Source of the DNA: DATKLX01 sp035542155
GTDB taxonomy: Bacteria; Chloroflexota; Anaerolineae; Anaerolineales; Anaerolineaceae
NCBI GenBank assembly: GCA_035542155.1
Contig: DATKLX010000146.1
Span: 1 to 27,092, forward strand
Reading direction: 5' to 3'
DNA: 27,092 bases
Of the stretch, positions 14,845 to 21,811 are shown one piece after another. The notes beneath the pieces are model-generated. The model ran no database searches. It worked only from the letters and a program-made list of their open reading frames with translations, and was not told the origin of the DNA. The position numbers were made by a program, and so were the translations under genes. Position 1 is the stretch's first letter, and each line of letters begins with the position of its first letter.

Positions 14845-17001
14845 ATGAAGCAGCTCCTCCAGAATTTGCGCACCGGCGAGACGGCGGTCGTAGACGTACC
14901 GATCCCCCAACCGCGCCCCAAAACTGCCCTGGTGCAGACCTCGGTTTCGCTCATCTCGGTGGGGACGGAACGGATGCTGGTTGAGTTCGCCGAGAAAAAC
15001 CTGATCGAAAAAGCCCGCTCCCGGCCGGACCTGGTCCGCCAGGCGCTGGATAAGGCGCGGCGTGAGGGAGTCGGCAACACACTGGGCGCTGTGTTCAACC
15101 GCCTGGATCAGCCGATGGCGCTGGGATACTCTTCGGCGGGGACGATCGTCGCAGTAGGGGAGGGGCTGCAGGGATTCCGGGTCGGCGACCGGGTGGCCTG
15201 CGCCGGGGGGAGTTACGCGGTCCACGCAGAGTACGCAGTCGTCCCGCAGAACCTGATGGCAGCCATCCCCGAGGGGGTCGATTTCGAATCGGCCGCGTTC
15301 ACCACTTTAGGGGCGATTGCCCTGCAGGGGTTCCGCCTGAGCGAGCCGCAGGTTGGCGAGCGGATCGCCGTAATTGGGCTGGGGCTGCTCGGCCTGCTGA
15401 CGGTCGGGATCGCCCGGGCGGCCGGATGCGCTGTTTTTGGGGTCGATCTCGACCCCCGCCGGGTAGAGCTGGCCCGCCAGATGGGAGCGACGGCGGTCGA
15501 GCGCGCCGCTGCGCTCGAAACGGGGAATGTCTTCAGCCGCGGGCGGGGCTGCGACGCTGTGCTGATCTGCGCCGACACGCGCTCCTCCGATCCCATCGAG
15601 CTGGCCGGGGAGCTGGCGCGCGACCGGGCGCGGGTGGTCGCAGTGGGGGCGGTGGGCCTCGAAGTTCCGCGCAAAGTCTATTACGAAAAAGAGCTGACCC
15701 TGCGGATTTCTCGGTCCTATGGGCCGGGACGCTATGACCCGGCCTACGAAGAAAGCGGCAGTGATTATCCCCTGGGCTACGTGCGCTGGACGGAGGGCCG
15801 CAACCTGGAAGCGATCCTGGATTTGATCGCGACCGGAAAACTGGACGTCCATCCCCTGATCACCCAGCGTTTCCCTATCGATGAGGCCTCCGCGGCCTAT
15901 GAATTGATCACCGGGAAAAGCAAGGAAGCATTCCTGGGGGTGCTGCTGACCTATCCCGAAGCGGGCCGAGGATTTCCTTCTGCAAAGATTCCCATCCATC
16001 GCTCCGCGCCAGGGGCGCTGGACGGCGAGCCCGGCCTGGGGGTGCTCGGGGCCGGGAATTATGCCGGCGCAGTGTTCCTGCCCACAGTTCAGGGAGTGGG
16101 GATGGCCCGCCGGGTCGGGATCGCTTCAGGGACCGGGCTGAGCGCCGGGCACATGGCCCTCCGCTTCGGGTTCGGATACGCGACCAGCCAGGAATCCGAA
16201 ATCCTCGACGATCCCGCGGTGAACGTGGTCGCGGTGCTGACCCGGCACCAGGACCACGCCCGCCAGGTGTTGGCCTGCCTCGGGCGAGGCAAGGCGGTCT
16301 TCTGCGAAAAGCCCCTGGCGATCAACCCCGCGGAGCTGGCTGCGATCCAGGAAGCTGTTGAAAAAGAGGGATCGCCGCTGCTGACGGTCGGGTTCAACCG
16401 CCGTTTCGCTCCGCTGGCGAAGAAGTTGAAGGCGTTCTATGCGGACGCGGCGGAGCCGATGGTTATCCAATACCGGGTCAACGCCGGTTATCTCCCCGCG
16501 AGCCACTGGCTGCACGATCCTCAGCAGGGCGGAGGGCGGATGATCGGCGAGGGCTGCCATTTCGTGGATTTCATGGCTTTCCTGGTCGGTGAACCTCCCG
16601 TCTCGGTGAGCGCAATGGCGCTGCCGGACGTGGGCCGCTATCGCGAGGATAACCTTGTCGCTGCCTTTACCTTTGCGAACGGCTCGATCGGTACGCTGAG
16701 CTACCTGGCTAACGGAGATAAATCATTTCCTAAAGAACGGGTGGAGTGCTTCTGCTCGGGGCGAGTGGCAGTCCTGGACGATTTTCGCTCACTGGAAACC
16801 GTGCAGAACGGCCGCCGGACGGTGAGCAAAAATCGCCTGGGACAGGATAAAGGCCACCGCGCCGCCTGGGAAGCGTTCCTGACCGCGGTGAAGGCCAGCG
16901 GACCGCCGCCAATCCCATATTCCCACCTGCTCGGAGTGACCCGGGCCACCTTCGCCGCGGTCGAGTCGCTGCGCGCTGGCGGTGAGCATGTCCAACTCTG
17001 A
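14845..17001 (+). CDS. Bi-domain oxidoreductase: zinc-less alcohol dehydrogenase fused to Gfo/Idh/MocA
   Basis: A 718-residue cytosolic protein. Residues 1-375 form a medium-chain dehydrogenase/reductase: VGDRVACAGG (113-122), then the Rossmann segment VIGLGLLG (176-183) followed by DLDPRR. The usual CGTD zinc-ligand site reads VGTE, so it probably lacks catalytic zinc. After a linker, residues 395-718 are a Gfo/Idh/MocA domain with GVLGAGN (399-405), CEKPLA (487-492) and GEGCHFVDFM (568-577). Both halves should bind NAD(P). I recall this fusion from surface-polysaccharide loci beside heparinase-like genes; the substrate, probably a nucleotide- or glycan-linked sugar, is unknown. GAGG lies upstream of the ATG. 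Its end overlaps the next gene, so the two are co-translated. Confidence 0.88.
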   Translation: MKQLLQNLRTGETAVVDVPIPQPRPKTALVQTSVSLISVGTERMLVEFAEKNLIEKARSRPDLVRQALDKARREGVGNTLGAVFNRLDQPMALGYSSAGTIVAVGEGLQGFRVGDRVACAGGSYAVHAEYAVVPQNLMAAIPEGVDFESAAFTTLGAIALQGFRLSEPQVGERIAVIGLGLLGLLTVGIARAAGCAVFGVDLDPRRVELARQMGATAVERAAALETGNVFSRGRGCDAVLICADTRSSDPIELAGELARDRARVVAVGAVGLEVPRKVYYEKELTLRISRSYGPGRYDPAYEESGSDYPLGYVRWTEGRNLEAILDLIATGKLDVHPLITQRFPIDEASAAYELITGKSKEAFLGVLLTYPEAGRGFPSAKIPIHRSAPGALDGEPGLGVLGAGNYAGAVFLPTVQGVGMARRVGIASGTGLSAGHMALRFGFGYATSQESEILDDPAVNVVAVLTRHQDHARQVLACLGRGKAVFCEKPLAINPAELAAIQEAVEKEGSPLLTVGFNRRFAPLAKKLKAFYADAAEPMVIQYRVNAGYLPASHWLHDPQQGGGRMIGEGCHFVDFMAFLVGEPPVSVSAMALPDVGRYREDNLVAAFTFANGSIGTLSYLANGDKSFPKERVECFCSGRVAVLDDFRSLETVQNGRRTVSKNRLGQDKGHRAAWEAFLTAVKASGPPPIPYSHLLGVTRATFAAVESLRAGGEHVQL

Positions 17002-18988
17002 CCGAATATCGATCCTCCTCAAATCACTGCGTCAGTTGGGGCTGGAACAGATGGGCCTGTATGCCCTCTACCAGTTGGGGCTGCGCAGCGGGCAATACCG
17101 CAGGAGTTCGTCCGTCCAGGCTCCTGACAGTTCGGTTCCGGCCAGCCAGGACGGTCGGTTCGATGGCCCCTTTTCCCTGCCTGGCCCGGAAGAGCTGGGC
17201 GCACTGCTGGGCGACGATCGCGAGGATCTGCTTGTCGAGGCGGACGAGATTGTTGCGGGCAGCGTGCGTATCTTCGGCATGACCGCGCCCCTCGACCTGG
17301 CGCCTCCAGCGCCACTGCGCCACTGGACGGAATACGAGCGCGACAAAGCGCACTGGTCCCCGGCCGCCGGAAAGGATATCAAATGGTTCTGGGAGCCGGC
17401 CCGTTTTGGTTGGGTCTTTGCTCTGGGCCGCGCTTACCGCCTGACCGGCGACGAGCGCTACCCCACGGCCTTCTGGCGCCATTCCGACCGGTTCTGGCAG
17501 GCGAATCCACCGGGACTCGGTCCGAATTGGGCCTCAGGCCAGGAAGTGGCGCTGCGTATGCTGAGCCTGGTCTTTGCCCGCCAGGTCTTCAATGGGGCAG
17601 CTTCCTCGCCGCCTGGAGCCATGAGCCGCCTGGGTGCTTCGATTGGCGAGCACGCGCGGCGAATTCCCCTCACCCTGGTCTATGCCCGCTCGCAAAACAA
17701 CAATCACCTGCTCAGCGAGGCGGTGGGACTGTACGCCGCAGGCGTCCTTCTCGCGGGCTGGCCTGAGGCCGACAGGTGGCGGCGGCTGGGCTGGAAATGG
17801 CTGAACCTGGGTTTCCAGAGGCAGATCCGCGTTGACGGCACGTACGTCCAGCACAGCACAAACTACCACCGCATGATGCTTCACCTGGCCCTTTGGGCCC
17901 ACCTGCTTGCCCAAATGGAAGGCGTTCGCCTCCCCGAGGCCACGCTCGCCAGGCTTCGCGCTGCGGTTGCCTGGCTGGAGGAACAGACCGATCCCAATTG
18001 CGGTGAAATGACCAACCTGGGCGCCAACGATGGCGCGCAGATTCTTCCCCTCGCCCAAACTGGATTCCGGGATGCCCGCCCGACGCTCCAGGCGGCCAGC
18101 CTGGTATTCTGTGGCCAGAGCGTGTTTCCACCCGGACCCTGGGATGAGATGGCGGCCTGGCTGGGAGGGCAGCCTCGGGCGAGCGCTGCTCCCCGGCCCG
18201 GAGCAGTGGAACCGGCTTCGGGCGCCCGGATCAACATGCCAGGCTCCTCCTCCTGGGCCAGCATTCGGGCGGTTACGTTTCACGAGAGGCCGTCACACGC
18301 TGACCAGCTCCATGTGGAGCTGTGGTGGCAGGGAACCAACCTGGCCCGTGATGCCGGGACGTACCTGTATAATGCGCCGTCTCCCTGGGACAACCGTCTG
18401 GCGGAGACCGACGTTCACAATACCATTTGCGTCGATGGGAAAGATCAGATGCTGCGCGCGGGCCGCTTTCTCTGGCTGGATTGGGCTCAGGCCAGGATCA
18501 CCCGGCGCGATGCGGACCCGTCCGGAGAATGGGAGCGGATCATCGCGGTTCACGATGGATACCATCGGATGGGGATCCAGCACGAACGGACCCTGGCCCG
18601 CCAGGGGGCATTTCGCTGGGTGGTGACTGACCGGTTGCTGGACACAGGCGCCGCCGCGGGGAGACACCTGGTCGAGCTGCACTGGCTGCTCCCGGATTGG
18701 GAGTGGGCGCTGGGGGGTGGCAGGCTGATCCTGAAAACCTCCACTGGACCGGTCATCCTGAGCGTAACCGGCGAGGAGGCAGGTCAGGTCGAGCCGGGCT
18801 TGCAGATCATTCGCGCGGGGGTGGTCCTGGCTGGTGAGAAGGAAGGCAATCTCCACCGGGGGTGGTATTCGTCTACCTATGGGAAAAAGGAGCCGGCGCT
18901 GTCTCTGGTCGCGAGGGTGCAAACCACGCTGCCGGTGGGCCTGGTCAGCGAATGGACCCTGCCCGGGGATCCAGTGGGACCAACGTGA
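16982..18988 (+). CDS. Heparinase II/III-like polysaccharide lyase family protein
   Basis: A protein of 668 residues from a GTG at 16982, or 666 from the ATG at 16988; I cannot choose firmly between them. Both overlap the preceding gene by 14-20 bases. The N-terminal half resembles the alpha/alpha toroid of heparinase II/III and alginate lyases, with QNNNHLLSEAVGLY (238-251) and DGTYVQHSTNYHRMML (285-300), which hold candidate catalytic Asn, Tyr and His. The C-terminal beta-sheet domain shows HADQLHVELW (439-448), RDAGTYLY and DVHNT (477-481). These enzymes usually cleave uronic-acid glycans by beta-elimination. No signal peptide is evident, which is odd for a degradative lyase and would suit an internal role in making or modifying a surface polymer. 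The substrate is unknown. Confidence 0.87.
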   Translation: MSMSNSDRISILLKSLRQLGLEQMGLYALYQLGLRSGQYRRSSSVQAPDSSVPASQDGRFDGPFSLPGPEELGALLGDDREDLLVEADEIVAGSVRIFGMTAPLDLAPPAPLRHWTEYERDKAHWSPAAGKDIKWFWEPARFGWVFALGRAYRLTGDERYPTAFWRHSDRFWQANPPGLGPNWASGQEVALRMLSLVFARQVFNGAASSPPGAMSRLGASIGEHARRIPLTLVYARSQNNNHLLSEAVGLYAAGVLLAGWPEADRWRRLGWKWLNLGFQRQIRVDGTYVQHSTNYHRMMLHLALWAHLLAQMEGVRLPEATLARLRAAVAWLEEQTDPNCGEMTNLGANDGAQILPLAQTGFRDARPTLQAASLVFCGQSVFPPGPWDEMAAWLGGQPRASAAPRPGAVEPASGARINMPGSSSWASIRAVTFHERPSHADQLHVELWWQGTNLARDAGTYLYNAPSPWDNRLAETDVHNTICVDGKDQMLRAGRFLWLDWAQARITRRDADPSGEWERIIAVHDGYHRMGIQHERTLARQGAFRWVVTDRLLDTGAAAGRHLVELHWLLPDWEWALGGGRLILKTSTGPVILSVTGEEAGQVEPGLQIIRAGVVLAGEKEGNLHRGWYSSTYGKKEPALSLVARVQTTLPVGLVSEWTLPGDPVGPT

Positions 18989-19003
18989 TGAATATTTATT
19001 AAT

Positions 19004-19038
19004 GAGAAAAGGCCCTGTCCAAAGACAGAGCCTTTCTC
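19004..19038 (+). terminator. Hairpin after the heparinase-like gene
   Basis: AAAGGC-C-CTGTC at 19008-19019 pairs with GACAG-A-GCCTTT at 19024-19035, with a single mismatch; outer bases GAG/CTC can extend the stem past a bulged A. It lies 16 bases after the stop at 18988. There is no T-run after it, so the terminator call rests on the stem and position. Confidence 0.6.
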
Positions 19039-19060
19039 CCGGTTAGATCTGGAGGCAATT

Positions 19061-19461
19061 TGCGTTGTGCGGTGTTGCTGGCAGCAGTGTGTTGCGGGGC
19101 CTCCGGCTACAATGATGGCTACGATGTGCAGTGAGATCTTCGATTAGGGGCTGTGCCATCTGCGATGCGCCGCGTTGTTCTGCAATGGGCTGCCTTGGGC
19201 TACAAAGATCTGCGATGCGCTACGGTGGTTCGTGTTGGGCTCCGGTGCGCTATGTTGGGCTGCGATGATCTGCGATGGGCGAGGTTGTTATTCCGATGAG
19301 CTGTGATGGGCGGCGGTGAGGCTGCGGTGGGCTGCATGGAGCAACGATGTCGCCTGGTTGGGCTGCAGTGAACTATAGTGCGGCTGCGATGTGCTGGGAT
19401 GGGCATCGGTGAGGCTGTGGTGAGCTATCGCGGGCTGCAATGGAACTGCTATGAACTTGTT
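19061..19461. repeat. Degenerate decamer tandem array, consensus near TGCGATGGGC
   Basis: About 400 bases made of some 38-40 units with a period of 10 bases (sometimes 11). Clear units include TGCGATGCGC (19161), TGCAATGGGC (19181), TGCCTTGGGC (19191), TGCGATGCGC (19211), TATGTTGGGC (19251), TGCGATGGGC (19271), TGTGATGGGC (19302) and TGCGGTGGGC (19323). The most constant positions are the first T, TG at 6-7 and the closing GC. Short reading frames inside it on the minus strand (Ala-His-Arg-Ser rich) are products of the repeat, not genes. The array lies between the heparinase-like terminator and the stop of the pilin gene. Its role is unknown. Confidence 0.85.
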
Positions 19462-19483
19462 GAAGGTGCGATTGACTGCAATG

Positions 19484-19630
19484 TTAGATGGCGTGTACGA
19501 CGTTACTGAAGATATTTCCGATCGCCGGGCCAAGCAGGGCGAGGATGACGATCACGACAACCGCGACAAGAACGAGAATTAAGGCGTATTCAACTAAACC
19601 TTGGCCTTTTTCCTTGGGAGCGAATAACAT
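19484..19630 (-). CDS. Flp-type (type IVb) pilin-like protein, 48 residues
   Basis: A 48-residue protein with a short charged leader (MLFAPKEKG), then QGLVEYALILVLVAV and a long hydrophobic helix, ending GPAIGNIFSNVVHAI. This is the Flp/type IVb prepilin form: prepilin peptidase would cut after Gly9, leaving Glu at +5 and Tyr at +6, the family's conserved pair. The mature protein would be about 39 residues and could assemble into tight-adherence pili or a pseudopilus. The start is certain: an AAAGGAGGTGA Shine-Dalgarno stands 6 bases before the ATG. A consensus-like promoter lies upstream. No tad/cpa assembly genes are in the window, so the partners must be elsewhere. Confidence 0.9.
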   Translation of the reverse strand: MLFAPKEKGQGLVEYALILVLVAVVVIVILALLGPAIGNIFSNVVHAI

Positions 19631-19681
19631 GGGATTTCACCTCCTTTCAGCTCTATGATGTAGTCTGCGAAGTACGATCCT

Positions 19682-19710
19682 ATTGTATTCCGCTTCTCCC
19701 AAGTTTTCAA
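19682..19710 (-). promoter_or_regulatory. Sigma-70-type promoter of the pilin gene
   Basis: Read leftward: TTGAAA (19705-19710), a spacer of exactly 17 bases, then TACAAT (19682-19687). This is the best promoter match in the window. Transcription would start near 19675, giving a leader of about 45 bases that carries the strong ribosome binding site. Strong expression is expected of a structural pilin. Confidence 0.75.
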
Positions 19711-19840
19711 TGAGTTTGACTTTACAGCGACTTAACAACCGGCCTTTCAATTTGGATTAATAGATCCTTAATGGCTGATTAATTAAACGTGAGATCCTGT
19801 GGATTGTTACAAAAACCTTCTGCGAGTGATCGGAATCGAG

Positions 19841-19846
19841 TAAAAT
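19841..19846 (+). promoter_or_regulatory. Possible -10 element of the glycosyltransferase operon
   Basis: TAAAAT lies 36 bases before the ATG at 19883. The hexamer 17 bases upstream (TTCTGC) is a weak -35. It is the best candidate for the promoter of the four-gene plus-strand set. Confidence 0.3.
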
Positions 19847-19882
19847 CTTACCAACTGAATCTTCTGGAGCGCTCGTTCGCCC

Positions 19883-21103
19883 ATGCATATCCTTCTTGTC
19901 CACCAGGCTTTTGCTGCCCTCGACGAAGCCGGCGGGACCCGCCATCATGAAATGGCTCGTTATCTGGCAGCCCGGGGGCATCAGGTGACGGTCATCGCCA
20001 GCCCGGTGAGCTATCTAACCGGCACACGCCGGGGCCGGGTGAAGTGGGTGGATCGCCAGACAGATGGCCCGCAGATCACCATTTTGCGGACCTATACGTA
20101 TTCTGCCCTCCATCGCAGCTTCATTCATCGGGTGATCAGCTTCTTGAGCTTTATGCTTTCGTCTTTTTGGGTCGGGTTGACGGTCCGGAACGTCGATCTG
20201 GTTTGGGGGACCTCTCCGCCGATTTTCCAGGGGGTTACTGCCTGGGCGCTGGCTCGCTTGAAGCGGGTCCCCTTCCTCTTCGAAGTCCGCGATTTATGGC
20301 CCGCTTTCGCCATCGCGGTCGGGGTCTTGAAAGACCCGTTCCTGGTGAAAGCCTCGCTGTGGCTGGAGGGATTCCTCTATCGGCGAGCCGACCGGGTGAT
20401 GGTGAATTCACCGGGTTACATCGATCATGTGCTGGCGCATGGAGCGCGGTGGGTCGAGCTGATCCCCAATGGGGCAGATCCGGATATGTTTGATGCGGCT
20501 GGAACTGGAACCGAATTCCGCGAGAGATACGGCCTGGACGGAAAATTCGTGGTTCTCTACGCGGGAGCCCATGGGATGTCCAACGACTTGAATGTGGTCC
20601 TGGACGCGGCGAGACAGTTGCGCGATGAAAAACAGTTTTGCTTTTTGCTGTTAGGAGATGGCAAAGAAAAGCCTGCGCTGATTGCGCGGGCTCAGGAGCA
20701 GGGTCTGAAAAACGTACTTTTTTTGCCGCCGGTGCCCAAAAAAGAGATGCCCCAGGCTCTGGCCGCCTCCGATGCATGTGTGGCGATTCTGAAAGCCATT
20801 CCGCTGTACGCGACCACTTATCCGAATAAGGTGTTTGATTATATGGCAGCCGGCAGGCCCGTCTTGCTGGCAATCGATGGGGTGATCCGGAAAGTGGTGG
20901 AGGAAGCGGGGGCGGGGATCGCAGTTTGCCCCGGGGATGCAGGCTCGCTGGCCAATGCCGTCCGCTGGTTGGCGGCGCAGCCCGACCGTGGGCGGTCGAT
21001 GGGCCAATCCGGGAGGCGCTACGTGCAACAGCATTTCAACCGCGCAGACCTGTCTCTAAAACTGGCTCTTTTGCTGGAAGATCTAAGGTGGAATCATGGC
21101 TGA
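19883..21103 (+). CDS. Glycosyltransferase family 4 (WbuB/WcaI-like)
   Basis: A 406-residue GT-B fold glycosyltransferase of the GT4 type, which transfers a sugar from a nucleotide donor with retention of configuration. The N-terminal acceptor domain starts MHILLVHQ with EAGGTRHHEMARYLAARGH; EVRDLWP (134-140) and SPPIFQG are typical of the WbuB/WcaI group. The donor domain has IPNGADPDMF (194-203), VVLYAGAHG, LLLGDGKEK and YPNKVFDYMAAGRPVL (314-329). Residues 85-100 are hydrophobic and may touch the membrane. It probably builds an exopolysaccharide or O-antigen-like chain; donor and linkage cannot be told. The ribosome site is weak (TGGAG, 12 bases upstream). Its last 8 bases overlap the response regulator gene. 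Confidence 0.9.
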   Translation: MHILLVHQAFAALDEAGGTRHHEMARYLAARGHQVTVIASPVSYLTGTRRGRVKWVDRQTDGPQITILRTYTYSALHRSFIHRVISFLSFMLSSFWVGLTVRNVDLVWGTSPPIFQGVTAWALARLKRVPFLFEVRDLWPAFAIAVGVLKDPFLVKASLWLEGFLYRRADRVMVNSPGYIDHVLAHGARWVELIPNGADPDMFDAAGTGTEFRERYGLDGKFVVLYAGAHGMSNDLNVVLDAARQLRDEKQFCFLLLGDGKEKPALIARAQEQGLKNVLFLPPVPKKEMPQALAASDACVAILKAIPLYATTYPNKVFDYMAAGRPVLLAIDGVIRKVVEEAGAGIAVCPGDAGSLANAVRWLAAQPDRGRSMGQSGRRYVQQHFNRADLSLKLALLLEDLRWNHG

Positions 21104-21809
21104 AAAGATACTGGTCGTTGAAGACGAACTGACACTGCAAGAAACGCTGGCGTATAATCTCAAACGCCAGGGCTATGACGTGGAGGCTGTTGGAGATGGG
21201 CTGGCTGCGTTGGAAGCGGCCCGCCACGACCATCCAGATTTGATCCTGCTGGATATCATGCTCCCCGGGATGGACGGATTTGAAGTCTGCCGTATCCTCC
21301 GCCAGGAAATGAACACCCCTATTCTGATGCTGACCGCCCGCGACGAGGAGATCGACCGGGTGGTTGGGTTGGAGCTGGGCGCGGATGATTATATCTCCAA
21401 GCCTTTCAGTATGCGCGAACTGATGGCCCGCGTCAAAGCCCGTCTGCGCCTGGTGCGCCTCATTCGCGAAGAGGTGGGCAACCAGACCACCGGTGGGTCG
21501 GGGTTTGGCGGCGCATTGAACTTCGAGGACCTCACCCTGGACCTGAACCGACGGGAGCTGCGCCTGAACGGCCTGCCAATTCCTCTGAAGCCCAAGGAAT
21601 TCGATCTGCTGGCTTTCCTGGCCCAGCATAAAGGCCAGGTGCTCACCCGTGAATTTATCCTCGAGAAGGTCTGGGGATGGGATTATATTGGCGACAGCCG
21701 CACCGTGGACGTACACGTGCGCTGGCTGCGTGAAAAGATCGAGCCGGACCCTGCCAGCCCGCGAAGGATTATCACCGTACGTGGAGCCGGATACCGGTTT
21801 GACGGATAA
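21096..21809 (+). CDS. OmpR/PhoB-family response regulator
   Basis: A 237-residue DNA-binding response regulator. The receiver domain (4-118) has the acidic pair E9/D10, phospho-acceptor D53 in LLDIMLPG, T80 and K102 in SKPF. The C-terminal winged helix (about 140-235) shows LKPKEFDLLAFL, RTVDVHVRWLREKIE and TVRGAGYRF, typical of OmpR/PhoB. Once phosphorylated it should bind direct repeats at promoters. TAAGGTGG precedes the ATG. It overlaps the glycosyltransferase gene by 8 bases and is followed 2 bases later by the kinase gene, its obvious partner. PhoB is the nearest familiar type, but phosphate control is not shown. Confidence 0.95.
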   Translation: MAEKILVVEDELTLQETLAYNLKRQGYDVEAVGDGLAALEAARHDHPDLILLDIMLPGMDGFEVCRILRQEMNTPILMLTARDEEIDRVVGLELGADDYISKPFSMRELMARVKARLRLVRLIREEVGNQTTGGSGFGGALNFEDLTLDLNRRELRLNGLPIPLKPKEFDLLAFLAQHKGQVLTREFILEKVWGWDYIGDSRTVDVHVRWLREKIEPDPASPRRIITVRGAGYRFDG

Positions 21810-21811
21810 AC

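Noticed and set aside
19061..19461. CRISPR array
   Set aside because: There is no long conserved repeat with unique spacers; the unit is 10 bases with no spacers, and no cas genes are present.
19200..19533. Minus-strand frames of 68 and 81 codons rich in Ala-His-Arg-Ser
   Set aside because: They are translations of the decamer array, have no ribosome site, and one runs out of frame across the pilin gene.
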